A stretch of DNA of 64,000 nt from Prevotella melaninogenica (GTDB taxonomy: Bacteria > Bacteroidota > Bacteroidia > Bacteroidales > Bacteroidaceae), in contig NZ_CP072348.1 of the NCBI RefSeq assembly GCF_018127925.1, positions 813,501 through 877,500 of the forward strand, in the 5' to 3' direction. Below the pieces are notes generated by a model. That model saw only the letters and a list, made by a program, of their open reading frames with translations, had not been told where the DNA came from and searched no databases. This document shows positions 47,676-57,700 of the stretch, piece after piece. How positions within the stretch are numbered: the stretch's first letter is position 1; every line of letters begins with the position of its first letter. A program made the position numbers and the translations under genes.

Positions 47676-50534
47676 TTACTTAAAAGTATGTTTACCTTCC
47701 TGCGCAGCAGGCTTCACGATAATCTCACGCTGCTTAGCGTTTGTCATCACCTTCATAGCCACAGCAGTGATATCCTGTGGTGTGAGGGTCTTGAATACTG
47801 GTGCAGAAGCGGCATTATCATTTGGAGATAGCTCGTTGCCAGTCTCAGCATAGATGTTCAATAAAGCCATCCAAACTGATGGGTCACTGTTTGACTGTGA
47901 TGCTGCACCTGATTGTTCCTCATCAACAGCCAAAGGTACCATTGCAGCCTTGAACTCATCTGCAGAGAAACGGCCAACCTTTACATCATCAAGAATACTA
48001 TAAACAAGGCTAACAGCTTTGTCTGCATTCTCTTTCGCAGTAGAAAGATGAATGTTAAGGCTCTCGCCAGCTACTGGCTGTGAAGTATAGTTGCTCTGTA
48101 CACCTACGGTATAAGTAAGGTGTTCTTTCTCACGCAATACATCAAAATAACGACGCTCCAAGAGTCCACGCATCACTTCCAAAGCAGCTTGCTCACGCTC
48201 AGAAAGTTTCTGCTTATTGGCAAATGAAATTTCAATCTCTGCCATACCACCTTCTGTCTCAGTCTCGAAAGTGCGCTTGATAACAGGCGTAGATGACGAG
48301 AAATCCATTGGCTGGATAGCAGTCTTCACAGGCTTACCTTCACCCTTGAGAGAACCAATATAGCGAAGTACCAACTCTTTTGCCTTTGCTTCTGGAATAT
48401 CACCAATAAGACAATAGGTGAAACGTGATGCATCACCAAGATGAGCTTGGAACTGTTCCTGCAACTTATCAAACTGAACAGACTTAAAGAAAGCCTCATT
48501 CTGACGTGGATTCATCGCACTAACCGGATAAAGCAACTGCTGGATAGAATCCTGTACGGCAGCCATACCTGTTGTTGCACGATTCTCATAGACGTAGAGG
48601 TTACGCTGGACATACTTATCAAAGGCAGACTTTGAGAAGTTCTGACGTGACAGAATCAAATACAGATAGCTGAAGAAATCGTCAGCCTTGTCAACAGGTG
48701 CATTACCACCGATACCATCACTGTAGTCTTCCAATGAGAGGGAGAGATTGATATTCTTACCCTGTAGCCACTGCGCCAACTGATTTCGGTTGTAATTATA
48801 TACACCTGACTGCATCAAAAGCGAACGCATTGCAGTGTAGTTAGCAAGTTCCTGTGCAGGAACAATAGACTTACCCCCTTCTGCAGAACCTGCAAAGAGG
48901 AACTTACCACTCAGCTCCGGAACGTTACGATAAAGAACTTTCGCACCATTAGAGAGTGTCCACTCCTTTGCCTGCAAAGTCTTCAACTGCTTTTCAGAAA
49001 CAATCTTTCCTCCTGTCAGAGGGAAGTCAATCAACTGACTGATAGGCTTCATACCATCAGCGCAAGCCATATCGCTGAATGAGCTCTTTGCCTTCAATGC
49101 AGCCATAAGGTCATTCTCAGTGATATTCATCTCACTCTGTGACTTAGAATAAGTGACAAAAGCGAGGTTATTATCATTGAGCAATGCCTTCATCCAAGCA
49201 TTCATGTCCTCAACCTCTAACTCAACCAAAGTCTCAAGGTTACGGTTAATCTGTCCGCGGAAGTCTTGTACAGGAATATCATAGAGGAAGTTCTGACGGA
49301 AAAGCATCAAAGCATTGTTTGGTGTACCTAATCCTTTTGCTTCAAGGACATCCTTCATTCCATTGTACATCTTCTCCTTCTCAGCATTGAACTCTGCAGC
49401 AGTAAAGCCTTGGTCACGCAAGTTATCACGTACAGCTAACATCTGCTGAAGCGCCTTCTGTTCATTACCCTGATAGGGAACCATGTCCCATGCCATCTGA
49501 TAATAGTTTCTTACCAAAGGAGACAGACTCACCTCAGCGGCAATATAACTCTCCTTATCAGCATTCTTCAACATCACAAAACGCTTTGGAGCCAATGTGT
49601 TGAAGAACTTAGTGAAGATAAACTGACGCACACGGTCCTCTTCTGGAGCGTTACCCTTCACCTCATAGCGTTGATAAAGACCAAAAGAAGCACTCTTATT
49701 CTCTGGGTCAATGAAACGCATATAGAGCGGTGTTGCATTATCAGGAATCTGTCTTGTCTGTGGATTTACAACAGGTGCCTGTTTAGTGGGCAATGTCTTG
49801 AAAACAGTCTGGATATTCTTCTCCATCTGGTCTACATCCACATCACCAATGACAGCAACAAACTGCATATTAGGACGGTACCACTTATCATAGAACTGCT
49901 TTACTTGCTTCTGCTGGAAGGTCTCCAATATCTTCTGTGAACCAATCACATTATGAGTAGCATAACCAGCATGATTATAAACAACAGGTGCAATGGCATC
50001 TGTCAGACGACGGTCTACTCCCGAACGATGACGCCATTCCTCAAGGATAATACCACGTTCCTTTTCAATGTCTTTAGGGGTCATCTTGACGCCATGGCAC
50101 CAGTCACGGAGCACCCAAAGCATATTCTCATTTAGCTTCACATCATTGGTTGGTACGTTATGAACCGCATAACGCGTATCATCAACACCTGTGAAAGCCT
50201 CAAAGTCATTGAGGTTATTGCTGCGAAGGAAGTTCATCACACCATTAGGGAAGTGGTCTGTCGTATTGAAAGCCAAATGCTCCAACACGTGCGCCAATCC
50301 CATTTCCTCATCATTCTCCAAGATAGCACCTACATTCTGGTAGAGGTAGTATTGTGCCTCACCAGTAGCAGAACCATCATTATAGATATAATAAGTAAGC
50401 CCATTTGCCAGTTTTCCCTTTCGCAATCCATTCATCTGCGCATTGGCAGGACTAAAGGGGGAAAACAAAAAGCCTATGAGCAGTGCCACTGGCACGCTCG
50501 ATAGGCATTTAGTGATATTCTTGAACATAGTCAT
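47676..50534 (-). CDS. Exported M16 family zinc peptidase
   Basis: A 952-residue exported protein, with signal peptide ending near FSPANAQ. It has two M16 halves. The N-terminal half carries the inverted zinc motif HVLEH (82-86) and the third ligand Glu in IEKERGIILEEW (about 157-159). The second half (from about 520, AKEWTLSNGAKVLYRNVPEL) has the same fold without the motif, as in pitrilysin-type single-chain enzymes that degrade peptides in a closed chamber. It is last gene of the Sus-like locus, 3 bases after the thioredoxin-domain gene. Periplasmic breakdown of imported peptides fits the context. Ends at the terminator at 47611-47660. Confidence 0.92.
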   Translation of the reverse strand: MTMFKNITKCLSSVPVALLIGFLFSPFSPANAQMNGLRKGKLANGLTYYIYNDGSATGEAQYYLYQNVGAILENDEEMGLAHVLEHLAFNTTDHFPNGVMNFLRSNNLNDFEAFTGVDDTRYAVHNVPTNDVKLNENMLWVLRDWCHGVKMTPKDIEKERGIILEEWRHRSGVDRRLTDAIAPVVYNHAGYATHNVIGSQKILETFQQKQVKQFYDKWYRPNMQFVAVIGDVDVDQMEKNIQTVFKTLPTKQAPVVNPQTRQIPDNATPLYMRFIDPENKSASFGLYQRYEVKGNAPEEDRVRQFIFTKFFNTLAPKRFVMLKNADKESYIAAEVSLSPLVRNYYQMAWDMVPYQGNEQKALQQMLAVRDNLRDQGFTAAEFNAEKEKMYNGMKDVLEAKGLGTPNNALMLFRQNFLYDIPVQDFRGQINRNLETLVELEVEDMNAWMKALLNDNNLAFVTYSKSQSEMNITENDLMAALKAKSSFSDMACADGMKPISQLIDFPLTGGKIVSEKQLKTLQAKEWTLSNGAKVLYRNVPELSGKFLFAGSAEGGKSIVPAQELANYTAMRSLLMQSGVYNYNRNQLAQWLQGKNINLSLSLEDYSDGIGGNAPVDKADDFFSYLYLILSRQNFSKSAFDKYVQRNLYVYENRATTGMAAVQDSIQQLLYPVSAMNPRQNEAFFKSVQFDKLQEQFQAHLGDASRFTYCLIGDIPEAKAKELVLRYIGSLKGEGKPVKTAIQPMDFSSSTPVIKRTFETETEGGMAEIEISFANKQKLSEREQAALEVMRGLLERRYFDVLREKEHLTYTVGVQSNYTSQPVAGESLNIHLSTAKENADKAVSLVYSILDDVKVGRFSADEFKAAMVPLAVDEEQSGAASQSNSDPSVWMALLNIYAETGNELSPNDNAASAPVFKTLTPQDITAVAMKVMTNAKQREIIVKPAAQEGKHTFK

Positions 50535-50537
50535 TGT

Positions 50538-51866
50538 TTACTTTTCAAGGAGTTCGAGCGTAGAGAGCTTCTGCTTGATTGCACCCTGCAACATAGCCTG
50601 TGGCATCTCCATATTCTCTAAACGGAGTGTCTCAGCAAATGCCTGGTTATAGTATTCACGTGCCTTGGTATAGTTCTTCAATTCACGATAAGAGTCACCT
50701 ATCATTACCATATAGTTGACACGGTCCATCACAGCATCTTCCTGTGACAAAGCTTTCTCAGCCCACTTGATAGCAACCTCATGATCCTTAGCCTTCAGAC
50801 TCTTGCCGGCTGCCATATAGAGGTTCTGTGCTGCCTTACCATAGTCGGCTGAACGGAGGTTGTTCTCCATCTTGCCAAAATAGGTCTCCATAGCTTTCAC
50901 ATAGCCATTTACATCCTTATTCTTATACAAGTTGTAGAGAGCATCAAAGTAGAGCTTAGCCTTCTCGTATGGAGTAATACCTGTCAAGCCAACAACCTCG
51001 TATGCCTTTGCATACTGGTTCTTAACTTTCTCTACATAGTCTTTATACTTTACGTTGCCATCTTTTGCCATATCCTCGGCAAAGATATCGTTAGCCTCAA
51101 CAATGTAGTAGGCAGGTGCCTTACCAAGTTTCTTCATCCAGTCATCAAGGTGGTCGTTCATAAGGTCAATCATATACTGCTTGTGCTCCTTATCTTCATC
51201 ACCCTCCAATGTTAGAATGATACGATAGTCATTCTCATTGATAAGCTTCAATGGTGCCTTAGCAGCTACATAGTTCTTATAAAGTTTCTGCAAACGTGTT
51301 ACCCACTTATCTGCATCCATACCCTCCTGCGCCTGCAAGAAAGATGGCGCCTTGAGAAGAAGTTGCTGCTGAACGTCAAGGTCGTTGTTATCAGCCTTGT
51401 ACTTATTGTAAAGTTCCTCAAAACTTACACTCTCACCTGCTGCAATCTTAGCAGCCTCCATGAGTTCATCCTTATCCATCGCACCTGTATTCACAGACAA
51501 GGCCTTACCATCTGGTGCAATGAAAGCTACTGTTGGATACGCTGCTACCTTATAGTTCTTAGCGATATCAACATTCTCACCCTTCTCTGCATCTAACTGC
51601 AGACTGATAAAGTGTTCATTGAAATACTTTCCAACTTCCTCTTGTGTGAAAACAGTCTTTGCCATCTTCTTACAAGGAACACACCATACTGCGTAGAAGT
51701 CAACAAACAGAATTTTATTATCTTGCTTAGCTTTTACCAAAGCTTCACTGAAAGTTCCCTTAAAGAACTTAATACCATTTGCTGCTTCTGTACCCTGCTG
51801 TGCACGAAGCTGTACTGCCATCATCAAAAGAGATACAAGCAGTAAGATATATCTTCTTCTTTTCAT
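50538..51866 (-). CDS. Exported thioredoxin-domain protein with a TPR-like C-terminal region
   Basis: A 442-residue exported protein, signal peptide MKRRRYILLLVSLLMMAVQLRAQ. Residues about 30-150 form a thioredoxin fold: ILFVDFYAVWCVPCKKM holds the active-site CVPC, and VAAYPTVAFIAPDG the cis-Pro. The remaining 290 residues are helical with TPR-like pairs (YGKAAQNLYMAAGKSLKAKD, then YRELKNYTKAREYYNQAFAE). It is probably a periplasmic disulfide or thiol handling protein that docks partners through its helices. It is cotranscribed with the M16 peptidase 3 bases downstream. The 165-base gap before it has no -7 box, so it probably belongs to the SusC operon. Confidence 0.9.
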   Translation of the reverse strand: MKRRRYILLLVSLLMMAVQLRAQQGTEAANGIKFFKGTFSEALVKAKQDNKILFVDFYAVWCVPCKKMAKTVFTQEEVGKYFNEHFISLQLDAEKGENVDIAKNYKVAAYPTVAFIAPDGKALSVNTGAMDKDELMEAAKIAAGESVSFEELYNKYKADNNDLDVQQQLLLKAPSFLQAQEGMDADKWVTRLQKLYKNYVAAKAPLKLINENDYRIILTLEGDEDKEHKQYMIDLMNDHLDDWMKKLGKAPAYYIVEANDIFAEDMAKDGNVKYKDYVEKVKNQYAKAYEVVGLTGITPYEKAKLYFDALYNLYKNKDVNGYVKAMETYFGKMENNLRSADYGKAAQNLYMAAGKSLKAKDHEVAIKWAEKALSQEDAVMDRVNYMVMIGDSYRELKNYTKAREYYNQAFAETLRLENMEMPQAMLQGAIKQKLSTLELLEK

Positions 51867-52031
51867 ATTTAATCTGTTTTTAATGGATTATTTTATTCAA
51901 ACTATTTATAAAACTGTATCCTACTTACAGCATTGATTTTATTCATATCTATCTTTTTAACATATGAAAGGAATACACTTAAAGTCAATGCTGAACGTAG
52001 TATATACATCTACAATATACCTTTATCAGAA

Positions 52032-52505
52032 TTACTCGACAGGCAGTTCATCATCTGTTACTACCACCTTAAAGATGTCTTCCAAGACGACCTCATGATC
52101 TTGATTATACACCTTAAGAGAGAGACGATATCTGCCATTTGCCAACTGTTGCGTAGCTTCTTGTGTGACAACAATCAGACCACCGGTAACAGAAATCTTG
52201 CCCTCCTTATAGAGTTTCATAAACAACTGTGCTTGTTCCTGATTGTCAGCCTTAACCCCAAACAACTCATAATTGATAGGATTGGTTCCTGCAACACCTT
52301 GGATACGTGTTGAAACAAATGGTAACTTATTGATACCACGCTCACTCGTTGCATCGACGTTATGGAAGGCATTAAGAGAATCGGGAGTAAAAGATGCTCC
52401 AGTTGTTCTCAGATAGCCTACATCCATTTTGCTACATGATACCATAAAACCTATTGTAAGGGCCATAAGGCATAGCAATGCGATTCCTTTCTTCATCTTT
52501 TTCAT
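52032..52505 (-). CDS. Small lipoprotein of the Sus-like locus
   Basis: A 157-residue lipoprotein with lipobox MVSC (GFMVSCSKMDVG, about residue 24). The mature domain is a beta-sandwich-like sequence with phrases FVSTRIQGVAGTNPINYELFG shortened here to IQGVAGTNPINYELFG, and LANGRYRLSLKVYNQDHEVV. This is the layout of surface-exposed DUF-type lipoproteins that accompany SusD. No family name can be given with confidence. It is the fourth gene of the operon, 2 bases after the fasciclin-like gene. It probably contributes to ligand capture at the surface. Confidence 0.78.
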   Translation of the reverse strand: MKKMKKGIALLCLMALTIGFMVSCSKMDVGYLRTTGASFTPDSLNAFHNVDATSERGINKLPFVSTRIQGVAGTNPINYELFGVKADNQEQAQLFMKLYKEGKISVTGGLIVVTQEATQQLANGRYRLSLKVYNQDHEVVLEDIFKVVVTDDELPVE

Positions 52506-52507
52506 TT

Positions 52508-53140
52508 TTAAAAGTCGGTTAAGTTGAAGTCATAAACAAGTGAGTGAACCACTCCTGTGTTTGTTTCAATATTACATGAAGCAACGTCAGAAGTCTTGGT
52601 GGTCGTTGGGGAAACCAAGTGGATACGTAAAGGGCCAGCGGCTGGCACACCGTTGTAAGACTCGTGGAAAGTATAAATCCACAACTGCTTACCAGAAGCC
52701 ATCTCTACTGTCTCACCTCCCTTACCAATAGGTGTTGATGCATCAGAAGATTTAACACCTTCCTTAAAATCATCAAGCATCACACGCTTGTTAGGTAAAA
52801 CACAATTTAAGATAAACTTCTTACAGTCAGCAACAGGAATATCTGACACTCTCTCCATATGATTATCATAGAGATAACGACGAATACTATGATTCGTAGG
52901 ACCAAAGAATGTGAAGTTCTTTCCATACTGACTTGTACCTTGGAAGAGCGACACTAAGTCGGCACGTTCTGCCATTACACGAAGGGAATCCCAATTATAG
53001 CTGTCCCCTTTGAAGTATTCCCACATCGTCATATCATGCTTTCCATTAGCAAGCCCAGTGTCGTCAAAGTTATACTGAGTACAACTGGAGAAGACTCCCA
53101 TTGTCAGACACATTGTTATTATATATATAATCTTTTTCAT
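52508..53140 (-). CDS. Fasciclin-domain lipoprotein
   Basis: A 210-residue lipoprotein: start MKKIIYIITMCLTMGVFSSC with lipobox FSSC. An in-frame ATG 13 codons earlier (53179) would add a polar stretch before the signal peptide and overlap susD, so it is rejected. The domain matches a fasciclin/FAS1 fold: LVSLFQGTSQYGKNFTFFGPTNHSIRRYL is the typical FTxFAPTNxA block (here FTFFGPTNHSI), and CKKFILNCVLPNKRV the following strand. FAS1 domains mediate adhesion and occur with SusC/SusD pairs in Bacteroidota. It is the third gene of the operon. Its ligand is unknown. Confidence 0.85.
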   Translation of the reverse strand: MKKIIYIITMCLTMGVFSSCTQYNFDDTGLANGKHDMTMWEYFKGDSYNWDSLRVMAERADLVSLFQGTSQYGKNFTFFGPTNHSIRRYLYDNHMERVSDIPVADCKKFILNCVLPNKRVMLDDFKEGVKSSDASTPIGKGGETVEMASGKQLWIYTFHESYNGVPAAGPLRIHLVSPTTTKTSDVASCNIETNTGVVHSLVYDFNLTDF

Positions 53141-53181
53141 TATATCGAACACTTTTTGATTTGTACAATCCTTATCCATTA

Positions 53182-54729
53182 TTAATTATAAGCCTGCCAA
53201 TAAGGTTTCTGGCGCAACAATGTATTAATGATGTGCCCATCCTTATCCTGCCATGCATCCTTTGGAAGTGGAAGGAAGAGTGCACCGCCTTGAATGTCTT
53301 GATTGGTCAGCAAAAGGAACTTACCTTGCAGTTCTTCTTTCACATATCCATTACGAATGACATCGGCATAACGTGCATCATTTTCACCGATAAACTCTTT
53401 CTCTCTTTCAAGGAAGATAGCCTTCTTCAGTCCCTCTGTATCGTAGGTTGATGGATAAGAAAGTGCACCAGCACGTGAACGAATCATATTAAGGTCAGCG
53501 ATAGCCTTTGCATCGTTGCCTAACTTCTGATAGCACTCAGCTCTCAACAGATAGAAATCAGCAAGACGCCAGTAAACATAGTCAGCATCTACCGTACGGT
53601 AAGTCTTACCACTTGCAGAATACTGATCGGCATCCATAATTGCTTTTCTGAACTTATACATAATAGCGTAATCAGTTCCATCTACCTCATGTGAGGTACC
53701 CCACTGATAGAAAAATGCCTGTAGACGCTGGTCAGTAGCATCAGGAAACAATCTTTCTATTGTTGAAGTATAAAGCTGATAGGTACTACTTGATGGTAAA
53801 TCAGCTAATGTTTGGTCCTCTCTTACAGGCCAGCTCACAAAGTTCTGTGCCACCTCATTAGGAGAAACTACATTCTCTGAGCGCGTCTTATCAAAGTACA
53901 AGCTGAAGATCGCCTCTGGATTAGGAGACTTCTCATTAGACAGATACGTACAGAGTTCCTCTGGTGAAGAGCAAAGCTGATAGTTACCTACCTGACCATC
54001 GATAAGCTGTGTTGAGTAATCGATAGACTTCTGATAATCTTCTTGTGCATTACCCTGCAACTTATAAAGTTCAGTCACACTACCCTTCCACGCATAAATC
54101 TGTGCAAGTAAGGCTGCAGCAGTACCCTTTGAAGCAGTCTGACGATTAGTGATAGAAACACCATTCAAGTCTGTCAACTTATCCCATGTAGGCAAAACAT
54201 CCAATGCTTTCTTTGCATGTTCTATTGCAGCATTAAGCACATCACTCTGTGAAGAGAGAGAGTAAGGCTTTATCTCTGAAGAATTATCAGTGATGATTGC
54301 CTCACCATAACGTTGTGCTAAAAGGAAATAAGACAATCCAAGAGCGAATTCAGCTTGTCCAACATGATACTTCCGACGATCTTCAGCCAAGTCTTTTGTC
54401 TTATCTATATTATCAAGTAACAGGTTAGACTCAAAGATAATGTCGTAAAGACCCTTCCATGAATACTCACTTGTAATTACTGTTCGTGGATTCCACTCGC
54501 GTAACTGCTTGCCATCAAGAATCTCGTCAGCTTTCATACCTGCTGTTGAAAGAACATAGTTATTGCCAACAACGGTGTTGATATAATATTGAATAGAAGT
54601 GGTTGTCGCATTCAACTCTTTCTCTGTATTGAACGAGTTGCTGTAAGTCAATCCGTTCTCAGGCTGCAAGTCAAGGCTGCAAGAGGACAGAAGACAACCA
54701 CATATTGAGAGCATTATAATCTTCTTCAT
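53182..54729 (-). CDS. susD: SusD/RagB family outer-membrane lipoprotein
   Basis: A 515-residue surface lipoprotein with lipobox LSSC (about residue 17). It has the SusD signatures: LQPENGLTYSNSFNTEKEL at the N-terminus, helical TPR pairs including LSYFLLAQRYGEAIITD, YVYWRLADFYLLRAECYQKLG, and the C-terminal LEREKEFIGENDARYADVIR. SusD proteins cap the SusC channel and bind the ligand before transport. The stop is 41 bases before the fasciclin gene, and its start is 5 bases after susC. With no glycoside hydrolase nearby, the ligand may be peptide rather than glycan, as known for RagA/RagB of Porphyromonas gingivalis. Confidence 0.95.
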   Translation of the reverse strand: MKKIIMLSICGCLLSSCSLDLQPENGLTYSNSFNTEKELNATTTSIQYYINTVVGNNYVLSTAGMKADEILDGKQLREWNPRTVITSEYSWKGLYDIIFESNLLLDNIDKTKDLAEDRRKYHVGQAEFALGLSYFLLAQRYGEAIITDNSSEIKPYSLSSQSDVLNAAIEHAKKALDVLPTWDKLTDLNGVSITNRQTASKGTAAALLAQIYAWKGSVTELYKLQGNAQEDYQKSIDYSTQLIDGQVGNYQLCSSPEELCTYLSNEKSPNPEAIFSLYFDKTRSENVVSPNEVAQNFVSWPVREDQTLADLPSSSTYQLYTSTIERLFPDATDQRLQAFFYQWGTSHEVDGTDYAIMYKFRKAIMDADQYSASGKTYRTVDADYVYWRLADFYLLRAECYQKLGNDAKAIADLNMIRSRAGALSYPSTYDTEGLKKAIFLEREKEFIGENDARYADVIRNGYVKEELQGKFLLLTNQDIQGGALFLPLPKDAWQDKDGHIINTLLRQKPYWQAYN

Positions 54730-54734
54730 TTCTG

Positions 54735-57700
54735 TTAGAATTTTAAGTTGAGACCCAAAGTAACCTTTCTATTCAATGGATACTGTGTTCCATCGTCCTT
54801 ACCAGAATAAGGATTAATAATTTCTGGGTCTACTCCTGAGTAATTGGTAAGCAAGAACAAATTCTCTCCACTGAGGTATACATTAGCATCTTTGATGAAT
54901 GAGCCCTTCAGCCAGTTCTTAGGTATCTGATAACCAATAACCAACTGCTTGAGTCGTAGGAAGCTAATATTCTCAATGTTAGAATCTACGTTACCATCAA
55001 ACTGACCTACATAATCCTTATCAGCAAACTCAAGTGATGGATACTTTGCATCTCTATTACTTGTTGTCCAGAAGTCACCAGCGTGGAAGTAGTTCATGAT
55101 TACACCGAAGTCTTTTGTAAAGGTGAAGGCACTGTTCTTATACATATTCATAACCTTACGGCTAATGGTATAGCTGAAGAGTACATCAAAGCTCAATCCC
55201 TTCCACTCCAAGTGGCTATTCAAACCACCATAAACAGCAGGAAGTGTGCTACCAGCATAATAGAGGTCCTTATCATCAATCACACCATCATAGTTCTGAT
55301 CCTTAATCTTTCTTCCGCCCACACGCAATGGATTATTGATTGATTGGAAGTAGAGTGGAATCTGCTTACCTGATGCATTAAGATACATTGGGATATCCTC
55401 TTCCTTCTGAACAATTCCCTCATCCTTGAAAGTATAGATACCATAGACTGGACGACCTAAGACTTTATCATTAAGGTCTTCGCCATTGTATGTCTTACGC
55501 AGCATGTTCTTATTATGAGAAAGGTTGAAGCCTACGCTCCAGTTCCAATTCTTCTTGCGGATAACATCATACTGAGCCTCGAACTCGATACCTTCGTTAG
55601 AGATAGCAGATGCATTGTCCCACATACTTGTAGCAAGGAAGACATTACCTGGAAGGTAAGACTGCATCAACAGCTTGCTTGAATACTTATAGTAATAATC
55701 GAGCTTGAGTTTCAAACGATAATCCAACATCTGCAAGTCAAGACCGAGGTCATACTGGTCACTCTCCTCCCAAGTCAACTTCTTATTAGCCATAGATTGT
55801 GGGATAAGACCTAACGAACCATTAAAGATGTTACTCTCCTCCATCACACCCAATGCCAAATAAGGCTCCTGGAACTTCTGCCCAGACTTACCCCAAGAAG
55901 CACGAAGTTTACCGAAGCTTAACCACCAGAACTTCTTCATGAAGTGCTCTTCACTGAATGCCCAACCAAGACCTACAGAAGGGAAGGTACCCCAACGTAC
56001 ATCCTTACCGAACACACTTGATCCATCCGCACGGATAGAAAGTTCTGCCATGTAACGCTTCTTATAGCTATAAGCAGCACGACCTAAGAAACTGAGCAAT
56101 GACTGTTCCTGCTGGTTAGTAAGGAAACTCTGTGCTGCTCTTACTGTTCCACCATCGTTGAAGAGTGAAGGCCATCCCTCACCTGCATACTTAATAGAGT
56201 TGGTAGGACCGCCCTTTGCAGTACCGCTTAAGTTCTGCAACAAGTCATAGTTATATGTCATACCAGCCATCAACTCCAACTTATGCTCACTTGGTAATGC
56301 CAAGTTGTAAGTAAGAATATTCTCTGTCTGAATATTCGTCATTGCAATATTGGAAGCCTGAACTTCAGACTTCTTATCATACTTCAGATAATCAGGTGTG
56401 AACGTGTACACACGTGTGAAGTAATGGTCAAGCGAATAAGTAGAAGAGAACTTCAGACCCTTCAAGATGTTATAGTTCAAACCGACACTCAAACGAACAT
56501 TATAGTTTGAGTTGGTCTTATCAATATCCTTCAATTGCCTCAACGCCACTTGCTCAGCAGTACTACCCTTACCAGGCAAGAGAGTTGATGTACGTTTCGG
56601 GTCGAATGTCAATCCCTGCACACGACCTCCATCTGCTCCAGCTTTCTGCGTAGCATATGTAAGATTAATACGTGTGAAAGCACTCAACTTTGTTGACAGA
56701 TTGAAATCAAGATTACTCAACAAACTAAAACGACGGAAGTTAGAACTAATCATAATACCAGTTTCATCATAAACACCAGCATTAACCATATATCTAATAT
56801 TATCCGTACCACCTGCTAACAACATATCAGCCTTAGTCACCTTACCTACACGGAAAGCATACTTCCACCAGTTTGTTCTGTTGTTATAGAAAGTATTAAG
56901 TGAATCTTGCGCAATACCTGGCAGACGACGTTCTGAATCCAACACCTTACCATTACGCCACAGATAGTCGTATGCACCATCATTATCAGCATCCCATCCG
57001 TATGAATCCTTATAAGAACCCGGATAAATCAACTTATCTGTCATGTAGTCATAATGTGCACCTCTTTGGCTCTTAGCAAGACGGAGAGCAATATCGCGTT
57101 CACCCTTACCAAGGGTCTGCATTGGTGTACTTGGCAACCAAGAAAGAGACTGTGAGAAATTAAAACTCACTTCAGAACGTCCAGACTTACCCTTCTTCGT
57201 TGTAATAAGGATAACACCATTACCAGCACGTGAACCATAGAGGGATGCTGATGCAGCATCCTTAAGTACCTGTACAGACTCAATACTTGAAGGATCGAGT
57301 CCTGACAATGGATTGATACCACCCGTTGCATCTCCTGCACTACTTGACACTGGAATACCATCAATCACATAGAGAGGGGATCCATCATTGATACCCTTCT
57401 GATTAAGAGAGCTAAAACCACGAATAGTAATACGAGAACCACCACCACCAGGTGAACCTGAGAGGTTAGTTACATCTACACCAGCCATACGACCCTGCAA
57501 GAGGTTCTCAATACTTGCCGTTGGTGCCTTCTGCAAATCCTCAACTTTTACAGAAGCCACAGCACCCACTTGCTCACGTGTATTACGCTTACCATAGGCA
57601 ACAACCGTAACCTCACCCATTGCGATAGCTGAAGAAGTCAGGATAACGTTCATAGCTTTACCAGCATGATACTTTAGCGTTTTAGCATCATAGCCCACGC